From: Actinomadura montaniterrae
GTDB taxonomy: Bacteria; Actinomycetota; Actinomycetes; Streptosporangiales; Streptosporangiaceae
Direction of reading: 5' to 3'
Assembly: GCF_008923365.1 (NCBI RefSeq)
Contig: NZ_WBMR01000001.1
Coordinates: forward strand, 186,001 to 250,000
DNA: 64,000 nucleotides
Positions 24,126 through 32,828 of the stretch are shown one piece after another; position 1 is the stretch's first letter, and each line of letters opens with the position of its first letter. Made by a program: the position numbers and the translations under genes. A model generated the notes under the pieces. It ran no database searches. It was not told the origin of the DNA and was given only the letters and a program-made list of their open reading frames with translations.

Positions 24126-24602
24126 GTGGCTGTGGAGGATGGGCGACGGGCGGGGACAGCGGTGGCGGTGGCGATCGATTCGCGGGTCCGCGAGCGGCTG
24201 GTGCTGACGGTGGCATCGGCCAAGTCCGAGGTGCGGGCGATGCTGCCGGCCCGGATCGTCCTCGGCGCGGCGGACGGGCTCGCCCATGGTGCGATCGCCA
24301 GGGAGCTCGAGGTCAACGTGAACACGGTGCGCAAGTGGCGTGGACCGTTCTCCGCACTGGGCCCGGGCGGCTTGCGGGACGCCGAACGGCTGGGGCAGCC
24401 GAAGATCTACGGGCCCGAGGTCCGCGTAGCGATCGTGGCCACAGAAACCAGCATGCCGCTGCCCCAGCAGCGACCTGGTCCCACCGGGCTGTTCCCCCAG
24501 CACGTGGCCGGTGCCTGCCGCGTGTCGGCCGCCACCTCCCAGGTCGGCCGGATCGCGAAACACGGCGACTTCCCATGCAAGGGCATTCGCATCGGCACCT
24601 AG
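24126..24602 (+). pseudogene. IS630-family transposase fragment (N-terminal)
   Basis: The frame contains the helix-turn-helix of IS630-type transposases: ARIVLGAADGLAHGAIAREL, VNVNTVRKWRGPFSALGP, GGLRDAERLGQPKIYGPEV. After about residue 110 the frame drifts; a shifted frame carries the expected ATWSHRAV, and no DDE catalytic domain follows. It is therefore truncated and frameshifted. It marks the right edge of the probably acquired van region. Confidence 0.7.
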
Positions 24603-24918
24603 TACGGCCAGCAGGTCGCGGGCCTGTCCGGTCAACTCGGCATGTCCTGGCGCGGGCGCCTTGGGCAGCCACGGCACCAGGACGTTCACCCGGCGCCGCG
24701 CCCGGTGCCGCCGCAGTGCCACTGTGCGGATCCAGCCGCGAGGCTCGGCGATCTGCTCTACGGGCCCTCCCGTGCCCTGCTCGCATCGACCGGCTGGTGG
24801 ACATGCTCGCCGCGGCCGACTTCCTCGTCGGTTCCACCTGATCTGCGGCCTGCTGGAGGGTGCTGAGCTGCCTGGTGCGGTGCGGTCGGAGACGTAGCGG
24901 GGCCGGGGGTGAGCCGAC
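24603..24918. other. Degenerate stretch after IS630 fragment
   Basis: No gene seen. It probably contains further eroded transposon sequence. Confidence 0.4.
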
Positions 24919-25476
24919 TCAGGCAGGTGGGCGTCGGGCTGTGAAGTACTGGTTGGACCGCCTCAGGAAGACCAGCGGGATGAATGCGGCCATGGCGACC
25001 AGATCCAGGGCGCTTCGCGTGTAGTCCAGTACGAGGTATGAGCTCGGGAACTCGAAGAAGGGGGGTATGTAGCCGGTGGTGAAGCCCTGGGTGTCGCCGC
25101 GGATCAGCGCGACGAGGCTGGACAGGGCCCACAGGGAGGCGAACACGGTCAGCGTGATCCGAGCCCAGTGTCGGCCGCCGCGCATCTTGAGGCCGAGCAG
25201 GATCCACAGACCGCTCAGCAGCAGGTAGAGGGCCGTGAAGAAGAGGAACAGGCCGAGCAGGGGCCCGTTCACCTTGTCACGGAGTTCGTACATCGACGCC
25301 TGAGCGTCCCCGCCCGTCGTGCCGAACACGTCGTCCACGGCCCTCTTCACGACCACGAAGGCGGCCACGTTGAGCACGGTCGCCAGCGGCGGCACCACGA
25401 CCGCGATCCAGAACGCGATCTCGACCGCGGCCGGTCGCCTGCGGGTGAAACCGTACGAGGGCGGCGGCGAAGTCAT
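24919..25476 (-). CDS. Four-helix membrane protein, function unknown
   Basis: A 185-residue protein with four likely TM helices: AFWIAVVVPPLATVLNVAAF (about 20-40), LLGLFLFFTALYLLLSGLW (72-92), ITLTVFASLWALSSLVALI (106-125) and a last one near LVAMAAFIPLVFL (158-172). The N-terminus is Pro/Ser-rich and cytoplasmic in style. I do not recognise the family; many actinomycete small membrane proteins have this plan. Start ATG 25476 is preferred because upstream sequence in the frame is not protein-like. Confidence 0.75.
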   Translation of the reverse strand: MTSPPPSYGFTRRRPAAVEIAFWIAVVVPPLATVLNVAAFVVVKRAVDDVFGTTGGDAQASMYELRDKVNGPLLGLFLFFTALYLLLSGLWILLGLKMRGGRHWARITLTVFASLWALSSLVALIRGDTQGFTTGYIPPFFEFPSSYLVLDYTRSALDLVAMAAFIPLVFLRRSNQYFTARRPPA

Positions 25477-25883
25477 GCGACAGAACTGTAGGCCCGCGAG
25501 GAGGCTTCGGGGCCGAGACTGTGGCCAGGTCTTCCCGCCGCCCGGGGCCGGGCCCGGTCGCATGTCGGCGCTCAGCGCTGAACCGCAGGCCGGCAGGGCG
25601 CCACCGACCATGTCCCGGGGGTCGGTCTCCGGCTGCCGACCAAGCTCCGGTTGCGCCTGTCCATCCGTTTGCGGCCATCGCCACGTTCGTTAACGGCATC
25701 CGTCCTTGCACTTCAAGGGCCGGCCTGGCGGCTGCCGGCGGGTCCTGGGCGTGCGGTCTCTCCGGGCCGGTCCCGTCGCCCGCCACCTGACCAGAACCTG
25801 ACCGCCGAACGCCATCGGCGGCGTCGTCCGTCGGAACGGCACCCTTCTCCTTGAAGGGGCGGCGCCGCGCCCAAGTGCTGCGG
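25477..25883. other. Intergenic stretch without gene
   Basis: I see no gene or clear repeat here. Confidence 0.4.
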
Positions 25884-27350
25884 TCATCGGCGCAGGATGT
25901 CTTCCATGGTCTGGAGCGGCAAGGCCGGGTTGCACGCGGCTGCTTCAGCGGTGTCGTCGTGGGACAGCATTTCCAGGAGCCGTGGTGTGGGCAGTCGGGC
26001 GTCGGCGGCCGCTGAACGCCGCACCGTCAGGTCGGGATCGCGGCTGAGAGTTTCGATCGCTTGGGGTGGGATGTCCGGGTCCAGGGTCGCCAATGCGCGT
26101 TCGCGCGGGTCGGGTGAGGTGGCGTAGTGGCGCAGTCCGGAGCGCGGGAAGTTCGGGTGGTGCAACATCTTGGCCTGGGAGTATCCCTCGAACTCCAGGA
26201 CCATCCTGAGCAGCAGCTCACCGGGTGGGTCCGGATGGTTCTCGGCCAGGAACAGCCGAACCACGAAATCGTCGTCGTTGGCCAACGTCCGCACGAGGTC
26301 GGCTGGAAGATGCGGACAGTACGCGGCGCTGCGTCTCAACGCGGGATGCGCCGACGTCGCGCACCGGCGCATGATCTCCGGGTCGCCGCACGCATCGGTC
26401 ACCCACTCGAGTGGATGAAAGAGCCGGCCGGGGTCGTCGGTGTAGTCGATGGCCGCGCGCTGCTGCTCGGTGAGATCGGCGCGCCGGGACACGGCGAGCC
26501 GCACCTCCGGGTCCGGATCGATGGCCAGCTCGGCGACGAGATCGGCCGGCAGGCTCGGTTCGGTGGCCACCCTGGCGCGTGTGCCGGCATCGCCGTCGCG
26601 GGCAAGACGCTCGGCCAGCGGGCGCGCGAGGATCACCCGTTTCGAGGTCCAAGGGGAGAGGTCGCTTTCGGACTCGATGATCGCCGCAGGGGCCTGGCGT
26701 TGCGTGGCTGCCTGCCGCACCTGGGGGTCGGCATCCGACAGCAGGGCGGCCCTGGCCGCGGTGCTCAGCTGCGACCAGGCATCGATCAGGCAAAGGCGGA
26801 CGGCCGGATCGGGATCGGCTGCCAGTAGATCCCTGACATGCGCAGGTGTGTACCGCTGCAGGGCGACTTCTTCGCGGACCACTCGTTCGGGATCGGTGGC
26901 CAGGAGTTCGTACGCCTCGACGGTCAGGGGCGTCCGCGGCTCGAGGGTCGATACCTGGGACCGGTAATTGCAGTGCTCGACCAGGTTCACCCTGACGCCG
27001 AGATCGGGGTCGGTGGCCAGCCGGGACCGGACCTGAGGCCCCACCGCCAGATTCCAGGACAGAGCCCGCCGCACGCTCCGGTCGCGATGATGGACGATTT
27101 CGTCGACAAGCCTTTCCGGCATCGCCGTGCGCGTGGCCAGTGCGTGCCGTACATCGTGCGGCCCCGCCTGCAGGAGTCTCAGCAGGATATGGAGTGGAGC
27201 GGCCTGGTTGTAGGCCAGGCCGATCAGCCGAGGGTCGGAGTCACCGCAGACACTGCACACAGGCGGCCCCCTTCGCTCCGGTATTCCGCCCCCTGAGCAT
27301 GACGCATGACTCTCGGTTCCGGTGCAACCGTTGTGGGGCTCGGGGATCAC
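25884..27350 (-). CDS. Leucine-rich repeat variant (LRV) protein
   Basis: A 488-residue protein built of about 24-residue alpha/3-10 helical repeats, visible as D-P-D-x-x-V-R units (ATDPDLGVRVNLVEH, AADPDPAVRLCLIDA, SDADPQVRQAATQR, AIDPDPEVRLAVSRR, SRDPDLTVRRSAAAD). The N-terminus has cysteines 9, 18, 32 and 35 (PVCSVCGD); LRV proteins are known to carry a cysteine cluster that can bind a 4Fe-4S centre, so this may be conserved here. The fold serves in protein-protein binding. No signal peptide or TM is present. The GTG start at 27350 keeps the four cysteines. No neighbour points to a partner. Confidence 0.85.
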   Translation of the reverse strand: MIPEPHNGCTGTESHASCSGGGIPERRGPPVCSVCGDSDPRLIGLAYNQAAPLHILLRLLQAGPHDVRHALATRTAMPERLVDEIVHHRDRSVRRALSWNLAVGPQVRSRLATDPDLGVRVNLVEHCNYRSQVSTLEPRTPLTVEAYELLATDPERVVREEVALQRYTPAHVRDLLAADPDPAVRLCLIDAWSQLSTAARAALLSDADPQVRQAATQRQAPAAIIESESDLSPWTSKRVILARPLAERLARDGDAGTRARVATEPSLPADLVAELAIDPDPEVRLAVSRRADLTEQQRAAIDYTDDPGRLFHPLEWVTDACGDPEIMRRCATSAHPALRRSAAYCPHLPADLVRTLANDDDFVVRLFLAENHPDPPGELLLRMVLEFEGYSQAKMLHHPNFPRSGLRHYATSPDPRERALATLDPDIPPQAIETLSRDPDLTVRRSAAADARLPTPRLLEMLSHDDTAEAAACNPALPLQTMEDILRR

Positions 27351-27736
27351 CGGGGCGGCTCGTAGTGGTGGCGTGTCGCTTCCCGGGTCGGCGGGCTGGG
27401 ACCGGAGTCACCCGCGGAACGCTGCTTGCGGGCGCGGGCGCCAGCGAGCGGAGCGTACCGGCGGTCTTCGCAGCGGTAGGGGCGCTTGACTGCGCTCACG
27501 ACCAAGTCTGTGAGCTTGACTTTGGTGCCGTTGGGGTGGACTCCAACGCCGGCGCCGCCCCCTGGCTCCTGTCTCCTGCTCATCATCGTCGGGTGCGTCC
27601 CCGTCCTGACCAAACTGCTCGGTGGTACCGGCATGTATGACCGCCTGCACGAGGCCCGCCTAACGGTCAACGAGACCATGCACCGCCGCTGATACCGCCC
27701 GCCGTCGTCCACCGTTCGCGGCGTGTGGTGCCGGCT
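27351..27736. other. Intergenic stretch without recognised gene
   Basis: Short frames exist on both strands (for example 27486-27692 plus), but none has a ribosome site or domain I trust. Confidence 0.4.
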
Positions 27737-28678
27737 TCAGGGGGCCTCCCACCACGGTTTGACGTCCTTCTGAGCGACGAATTCGTGGAAGTCCATGTTG
27801 GCGATCTCCAGATTGCATGCCAGCGATCCGACTTTGTTGCAGGGGAGGACGGCAGGCTGCCCAGGGGTGTCGTAGAGGTCGACGACGGTCAGCGGGCGGC
27901 CCGCTTCGGCGAAGGTCCTGGCGTCGGCGAGCGCGACCAGCGTGGTGTGCACCTCCGGCGGGACCAGCGCGGGGACCTGGCCCGGTTGGAGGTCCTCGAA
28001 GGCCCGGTCGTCGACGACCCGCGCCATCAGCGGGTAGTTCTCGACGTCGATCTCGTCGGGGTCCAGATCCGCGCCGACCCAGCCCTTCTCGTCGGCTCCG
28101 TGCAGATCGGCGAGCAGGGCGTGCCAGCCGTCCTCGTCGTCGAAGCAGGTGCGGACCAGCAGGGCGGCGTCGGTGGCGGGCAGCACCGGGAAGGCGCGGT
28201 GCGGGGGCGCGGCCGGTGCGGGGAAGGCCGGCCGGCCTCGATCCCCCTGGTACATCCCGGTCACGTCCATGTCGCGCACGAGCTGGTCGAAGGTGAGGGT
28301 GCCGCTCGTCAGGGCGATCAGGATTTCGCCGAGGCGGGCCGACGGGACGCGGACGCCGCGTCCGGGCGCGCCGGCCAGGTCGATCAGCAGCGGCCCGCTG
28401 CCGCCATAGGCCACCGGAATGTCCGCCAGGACGGCGACCTGCTGCGCCGAGTCGCCGTCAGGGACGACCGCCGGTACGTTCCCGCCGTGCAGTGAATTCC
28501 ACGCGGGGCCTTCGACCAAGCGGAGCCGAACGTCGCCGTCCACGACGAGCACATCACCTTCCCGACGACCTCGGATCTCATCGAGCAGCCCGCCCCATAA
28601 TGGCGCGCCGTCCCTGAAACAGGTGCATACCAAGAGCACTTCGCCGGGCGCGGGCTGGGGAAGGGCGGGAAAGGCCAT
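27737..28678 (-). CDS. Protein with two tandem DUF6924-like domains
   Basis: A 313-residue cytoplasmic protein consisting of two copies of the same domain. Copy 1 (about 1-135) begins EVLLVCTCFRDGAPLWGGLL; copy 2 (about 165-300) begins DAALLVRTCFDDEDGWHALL. Each contains a second conserved segment (LADIPVAYGGSGPLLIDLAG and LADARTFAEAGRPLTVVDLY) and a final acidic/hydrophobic block (ARLGEILIALTSGTLTFDQL and VGSLACNLEIANMDFHEF). I believe this is the family named DUF6924, of unknown function. The duplication is clear from the sequence. The gene is single, transcribed from near 28680. Confidence 0.75.
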   Translation of the reverse strand: MAFPALPQPAPGEVLLVCTCFRDGAPLWGGLLDEIRGRREGDVLVVDGDVRLRLVEGPAWNSLHGGNVPAVVPDGDSAQQVAVLADIPVAYGGSGPLLIDLAGAPGRGVRVPSARLGEILIALTSGTLTFDQLVRDMDVTGMYQGDRGRPAFPAPAAPPHRAFPVLPATDAALLVRTCFDDEDGWHALLADLHGADEKGWVGADLDPDEIDVENYPLMARVVDDRAFEDLQPGQVPALVPPEVHTTLVALADARTFAEAGRPLTVVDLYDTPGQPAVLPCNKVGSLACNLEIANMDFHEFVAQKDVKPWWEAP

Positions 28679-28845
28679 GGTTCTCCTCCGGAAAAGCCGC
28701 TGTCGTGGTGACGGTTCCGGCCATGGTGGTGCATCGGTAGGACACTTTTGCCCTCAAGGCCGTCGCCGCCGGCGCAGGGCCGGGCGCCCAGTACTGGCAG
28801 TTCGCAACCGCTACGTCGAGGCGTGCCCCGTTCCCCGGGGCCGGG

Positions 28846-29982
28846 TCAAGCCCCGGCGGTGATGGTGCGCAGCAGATGGTCCCTGTCTCCGGTGGCGACG
28901 GCGCGGCGCTGCCGCTGGGCACCGTTGCCCTGCTCCAGGAGCCGGTGGATCTCGGCACTGACGGCGGGCCAGGCGGGATCATCGGTGCGGGAGGCTAGAT
29001 GCTCGATGAGCGCCCTGGTGAGGTCGCGGACCGGACGGGCCCGATCGGTGAGCGGGACGGCCAGTTCGGCGTCCAGGCCGTGCCGCGCCGCGAGCCACGT
29101 GGTGCCCTGGAGGATCTCGGGATGGTCGAACCGGCGGTCGGGGGCGCCCCCGGTGAGACACGCCGTGGCCAGCGCCCGGGTGAGGCCGGCGAGGGCAACG
29201 GCCGTGTCGGCGTGGAGCTGGACGTCGAGCACACGGATTTCCAGCGTGGGATGCCCCTCGGACGGCCGCGCGTGCCAGTAAAGGTGCGATCGGTCGGGAA
29301 TCACGTGCGCGTCGATCAAGCCTGCGACGCGCTCGTCGTAGTCGGCGGCGCTGGTGCAGGAGGGCGGCGGGCCGCTGACCGGCCACCGGCCGAAGATGAG
29401 CGTGCGCCAGCTCGCGTACCCGGTGTCGTTCCCTTCCCAGAACGGTGAGTTGGCGCCCAAGGCCAAGAGCAGCGGGAGCCAGGGGCGCATGCGGTTCAGC
29501 ACGCTGACCGCCACGTCCCTGTCGGGTATGCCGAGGTGGATGTGCATCCCGCAGATGAGCTGCTCGTCGGCGAGGATGCGCGAGTCGTCGCGCATGGCGT
29601 GGTAGCGCTCGGTCGCGGTGACGGGGACGGGCTGCGGCGCGCGGTAGGGGGCGCAACCCGTGCAGGCCAGCCGGTGCCCCGTCTCGCGGGCCGCCTCGCC
29701 GACGTTCCCGCGCAGCCGCCGCAGGTGGTCGCTGAGTTGGTCGAGGGTGTCGCACACCGGTGTCGCGATCTCGATCTGGGCCTGGAGGAGTTCGAGCTGG
29801 ACCTCGTCCGGGTGCGGGTCGCACATCCGGCGTGCGGCCTGCCTGACTCTGCGGCTGTCGGCGACCGGCAGACCCGAGTGCTCATCGATCAGGAGGTACT
29901 CCTCCTCAACGCCCACGGTCAGCACGTACCGCCTCCAGACACTCCGCCGGCGCCCGGTCGCTCGTGTGCCGGCATCGGACAC
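28846..29982 (-). CDS. YbdK/GCS2-type carboxylate-amine ligase
   Basis: A 378-residue member of the glutamate-cysteine ligase type 2 superfamily. Motifs seen: LTVGVEEEYLLID (Glu-rich ATP/metal site), EVQLELLQAQIEI, ICGMHIHLGIPD (His ligands), and YASWRTLIFGRWPVSGPP. Family members join glutamate to an amine such as cysteine; in actinomycetes, which use mycothiol, such proteins often have other or unknown acceptors. No signal or TM. The domain starts at about residue 22 (VLTVGVEEEY), so a later start is possible. No operon partner is evident. Confidence 0.88.
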   Translation of the reverse strand: MSDAGTRATGRRRSVWRRYVLTVGVEEEYLLIDEHSGLPVADSRRVRQAARRMCDPHPDEVQLELLQAQIEIATPVCDTLDQLSDHLRRLRGNVGEAARETGHRLACTGCAPYRAPQPVPVTATERYHAMRDDSRILADEQLICGMHIHLGIPDRDVAVSVLNRMRPWLPLLLALGANSPFWEGNDTGYASWRTLIFGRWPVSGPPPSCTSAADYDERVAGLIDAHVIPDRSHLYWHARPSEGHPTLEIRVLDVQLHADTAVALAGLTRALATACLTGGAPDRRFDHPEILQGTTWLAARHGLDAELAVPLTDRARPVRDLTRALIEHLASRTDDPAWPAVSAEIHRLLEQGNGAQRQRRAVATGDRDHLLRTITAGA

Positions 29983-30635
29983 CGCGTCCTGTGCCGCGCG
30001 CCCGCAAACTCATCGAGCCGCCGGGTGCGCCGGTTCGCCGGTGGTTTGCGCAAAGCTCGCTCCCGCCGGTGTGCCGGTTCAAGAGAGCCGGTGCCGCCTT
30101 CGTCGTCGGCGAGCCGGACCGCCGCCCAGCGACGGGCGAAGGCGTCGGAATTCCGCCCGCCTTGCGAAGAGAACCGTCCCCGGTCGCCGTCCAAGCGTCG
30201 AAGACCATCTGGACCTTGTCCCGCTGAAAAGAGCTTGCCACGCTCTCACTCTCCCCTTCTCTGGGAAGGAAACACTGACCTCACAACGCCCTTTGACGTC
30301 ACACTTCGGTAATGTTCTATTGCTCAGAGTGACGATCGATGGCAGCGTTCGGGGCTCGAAATCCCCGATCGACTTTTGGATCATCGGACGAATCTCGGCC
30401 TCGACCCCGGCGCCGGATGCGGCCGATATCGGCGTTGACGCAGGCCGGCCCTGCACTTGCCGAGGACTATGTCCACGCAGGTGGAAGGCGTAGAGGAGTG
30501 CTCAGAAGTTGCGCTCGGTCGCCGCGAGGAGCCCCCTGTGGACACGTGCAGCATCGTGACCGAAAGCAGATCGCCTGCTACTTCCATACCCGCGGTGCAC
30601 TCTGGGCTGCGGGCACTGCCTTGTGCCGGCGGACC
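29983..30635. other. Gene-free stretch of about 650 bp
   Basis: No supported gene on either strand. A TTGACG at 30289-30294 resembles a -35 element, but nothing plausible follows. Confidence 0.4.
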
Positions 30636-31262
30636 TTATGAGTCGCGGAGGCGGCGAAGGCCCGGTCCTGCGAGGAGGTCGAGGGCGGCGTAGCGGCCGG
30701 TGAGCAGCAGGAGCAGCGCGAAGATCGGGCCCTCGACCTTCGCGCCGGCCCCCGCGGTCCAGGAGACGTCGGTGGCTTCCAGGTGTAGGCCGTGGAGCCG
30801 GCGGCGGGCGTGGAAGGGGAAGCGGTGCCGCCACGCGTCGTCCGCGGCGACCCGTGCGGCGTGGACCGGCATGGGGTGGTCCAGGCCCAGCGGGATGGCC
30901 AGGTCCTGGGCGTGGACCAGGATGTCCAGCAGCGCGTTGCGGATGGTCTGGCTCGGGGCGAGCCGGCGGGAGCCGACCGCCGCGCGCAGTCCTTCGACGA
31001 GTTCGGCAGGCGGCTTGGCGGCCTCCCGCCGGGCGGTCGCGTCGATCATCCGGTCGAAGCCGCCGCCTGCCCGGACCGCCTGGACGAGGACGTCGCCGAG
31101 GCGCGCCCGCGGGCCGTAGCCGAGGTGCCCGGCCAGCTCCCGCACCGTCCATCCGGCGCACAGGGTCGGCGCCCGCCACTGGTCGGGGCGAAGCGACTGC
31201 AGTGCATCGGCCGTCCACGCCCGCTCCGCGCGGATGGCGCGCCACATCTCCGCCGAGTCCAC
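30636..31262 (-). CDS. Mycothiol-dependent maleylpyruvate isomerase (MDMPI/DinB-like) family protein
   Basis: A 208-residue DinB-like four-helix protein of the TIGR03083 type. The N-terminal signature LCAGWTVRELAGHL supplies one metal His; ILVHAQDLAIPLG supplies the others. The C-terminal part (VSWTAGAGAKVEGPIFALLLLLTGRYAALDLL) matches the second domain typical of this family. Members use mycothiol and a metal to isomerise or modify small molecules; the exact reaction is unknown. The gene is divergent from a MarR regulator with a large palindromic operator between them, so it is probably the regulated target. Confidence 0.87.
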   Translation of the reverse strand: MDSAEMWRAIRAERAWTADALQSLRPDQWRAPTLCAGWTVRELAGHLGYGPRARLGDVLVQAVRAGGGFDRMIDATARREAAKPPAELVEGLRAAVGSRRLAPSQTIRNALLDILVHAQDLAIPLGLDHPMPVHAARVAADDAWRHRFPFHARRRLHGLHLEATDVSWTAGAGAKVEGPIFALLLLLTGRYAALDLLAGPGLRRLRDS

Positions 31263-31274
31263 GCTCGCCCCCTG

Positions 31275-31331
31275 ATTGGTAAGATGTTCTGTCTATTGAG
31301 CATCATCAGTTAGACAGAACTTCTGACCAAT
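31275..31331. promoter_or_regulatory. Large inverted repeat, candidate MarR operator
   Basis: Two 22-bp arms (31275-31296 and 31310-31331) match at 19 of 22 positions as an inverted repeat, with a perfect inner GTTCTGTCTA/TAGACAGAAC. It fills the whole divergent intergenic region between the MDMPI and MarR genes. Confidence 0.7.
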
Positions 31332-31344
31332 GTCAAGGGGTGCC

Positions 31345-31794
31345 ATGGCCGACCGGCCCACCATCGGGGTGCTGCTGTTCATCGCCTACCGGGCCATCGA
31401 GAACGAGGCCTTCGCCGCGCTGGCCGCGGCGGGCCACACCGACATCACCCGGGCCCAGGGCAAGCTGTTGCAGCGCGTCGCCGAGGACGGCTCCCGCATC
31501 ACCGAACTCGCCGAGTCCGCCCAGGTCACCAAGCAGACCGCCGGATATCTGGTGGACCAGCTGGTACGCGCCGGCTATCTCGAGCGGGCCCCCGACCCCA
31601 CCGACGCCCGGGCCCGCCTGGTCCGCCTCACGGACAAGGCCGAACGCCTGCGCCCCGTCGCCGACCGCGCCGTCGCCGAGGTCGAGGCGCGCTGGGCCGC
31701 CCATCTCGGCGAACGCCGCATGGCCCAGCTCCAAGACATCCTCGTGCGGCTCCGCGAGATCACCGACCCCTACCTCGGAGCCGACGACTACTGA
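31345..31794 (+). CDS. MarR-family transcriptional regulator
   Basis: A 149-residue winged-helix dimeric repressor. The DNA-binding core is TDITRAQGKLLQRVAEDG, ITELAESAQVTKQTAGYLVD and the wing ERAPDPTDARARLVRLTDK, the typical MarR DxRA signature. Flanking helices form the dimer interface. ATG 31345 is preferred to ATG 31330 because the palindromic operator runs over 31330 and AAGGGG lies just upstream. It is expected to repress itself and the divergent MDMPI gene until a small-molecule ligand binds. Confidence 0.9.
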   Translation: MADRPTIGVLLFIAYRAIENEAFAALAAAGHTDITRAQGKLLQRVAEDGSRITELAESAQVTKQTAGYLVDQLVRAGYLERAPDPTDARARLVRLTDKAERLRPVADRAVAEVEARWAAHLGERRMAQLQDILVRLREITDPYLGADDY

Positions 31795-31899
31795 CCCGGG
31801 CTGCGCCTCGGCCCTTCGACCCGGGCATCCGGGGCCTGGAGCGTCCCGGTTCGAAGGCGGCCGCCGCCGCTCGCCGGCGTCGGAGTGGCGCCGGCTGCC

Positions 31900-32142
31900 T
31901 TACGGGCCGGTCGGGAACGCCTTCGGCGCAAGCGGCGGGTGATGCAGTTGCGGCTGCCGTAGCGCCCGGTGGATCTGCCCGGCCAGGACGTCGATGCCGC
32001 GTTGCCGACCAGCCCGGCGCAGCGCTGCTGCGATGCGGGGGCGCGTCAGTTCGGCGGCGGCTGTCGGGGTGAGGGCGATCGCCACAAACCGTCCTCCAAC
32101 GACGGGCAGCACGGCCAACGGGTGGTCGGCCAAACACTCGGC
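31900..32142 (-). pseudogene. Possible IS110-family transposase remnant
   Basis: The frame includes PRIAAALRRAGRQRGIDVLA, GQIHRALRQPQLHHPPL, a pattern I associate with the middle region of IS110-type transposases (between the DEDD and the serine domain). Neither catalytic domain is present and both ends are broken. Identification rests on this short segment only. Confidence 0.4.
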
Positions 32143-32273
32143 CGCCAACCCTGGCCCAGAACGACACTGCAGCCCGCAGATTGACGCACCCAAGGCCGCG
32201 GGATGCCGCAAGGTGTTCGCCGACAAAAGGTTCGGCCGCAATGCCCGACGCGCCGAACCGAAGGTGGCTGGAT

Positions 32274-32828
32274 CTACGCGGGGAGGAACTCGGCCAGCGC
32301 TTTTCGGACATGGGGCTGGTGGCCGCCCTGGTTGAGTTCGAGGATTGCGGCCTCCACGACGGCGCTGTTCCACATGGCCGCGCTCGGCTCGGGGTGCGCA
32401 CGGCCCATGGCGGCGAAGTCGGGACTGGTCAGCTGGACGACCTTGCTGTTCCGGGACGCGATCGCCTCGATGATGGTGGGGTCGACGCGGGCCTCCAGCA
32501 GCAGTGCGCGGACACCGCGATGGCGCAGGCATTCGTCAAGGTAGGCGTTCGCGGCGGCGAGCAGCCGGGCTCGCCCCGGTGCCATCCCAGCGATCCTCTT
32601 GTCGATCTCGGCGAATGCACGGTCGTGGAATTCGGTGTGCAGCGCCAGCAGGAATTGCGACCGGTCGCGGAAGTGATGGAAGAAGGTGCCCTTGGCCACG
32701 CCCGCCTCAGCGACGATGAGGTTGACGCTCATGCCTGCCAGTCCTGTCCGCTCTGCCAGGGACAGGCCCGCGGTGATGAGTTGCTGGCGAGTGGCCGCCG
32801 CGCGCTGCTGCCGGACGCCGGGGCTCAC
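32274..32828 (-). CDS. TetR-family repressor, coupled to the upstream hydrolase gene
   Basis: A 184-residue regulator. Residues 12-60 give the TetR helix-turn-helix (TRQQLITAGLSLAERTG, MSVNLIVAEAGVAKGTFFHHFRDR). The C-terminal ligand domain ends LNQGGHQPHVRKALAEFLPA. The GTG at 32828 overlaps the stop of the alpha/beta hydrolase gene (GTGA), so both form one transcript and the regulator probably represses it through the 18-bp palindrome at 33654-33671. The inducer is likely an ester or aromatic substrate of the hydrolase (inference). Confidence 0.9.
   Translation of the reverse strand: MSPGVRQQRAAATRQQLITAGLSLAERTGLAGMSVNLIVAEAGVAKGTFFHHFRDRSQFLLALHTEFHDRAFAEIDKRIAGMAPGRARLLAAANAYLDECLRHRGVRALLLEARVDPTIIEAIASRNSKVVQLTSPDFAAMGRAHPEPSAAMWNSAVVEAAILELNQGGHQPHVRKALAEFLPA

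Noticed and set aside
30289..30320. TTGACG-N17-TCTATT promoter
   Set aside because: No gene follows on the plus strand, so it is probably chance.
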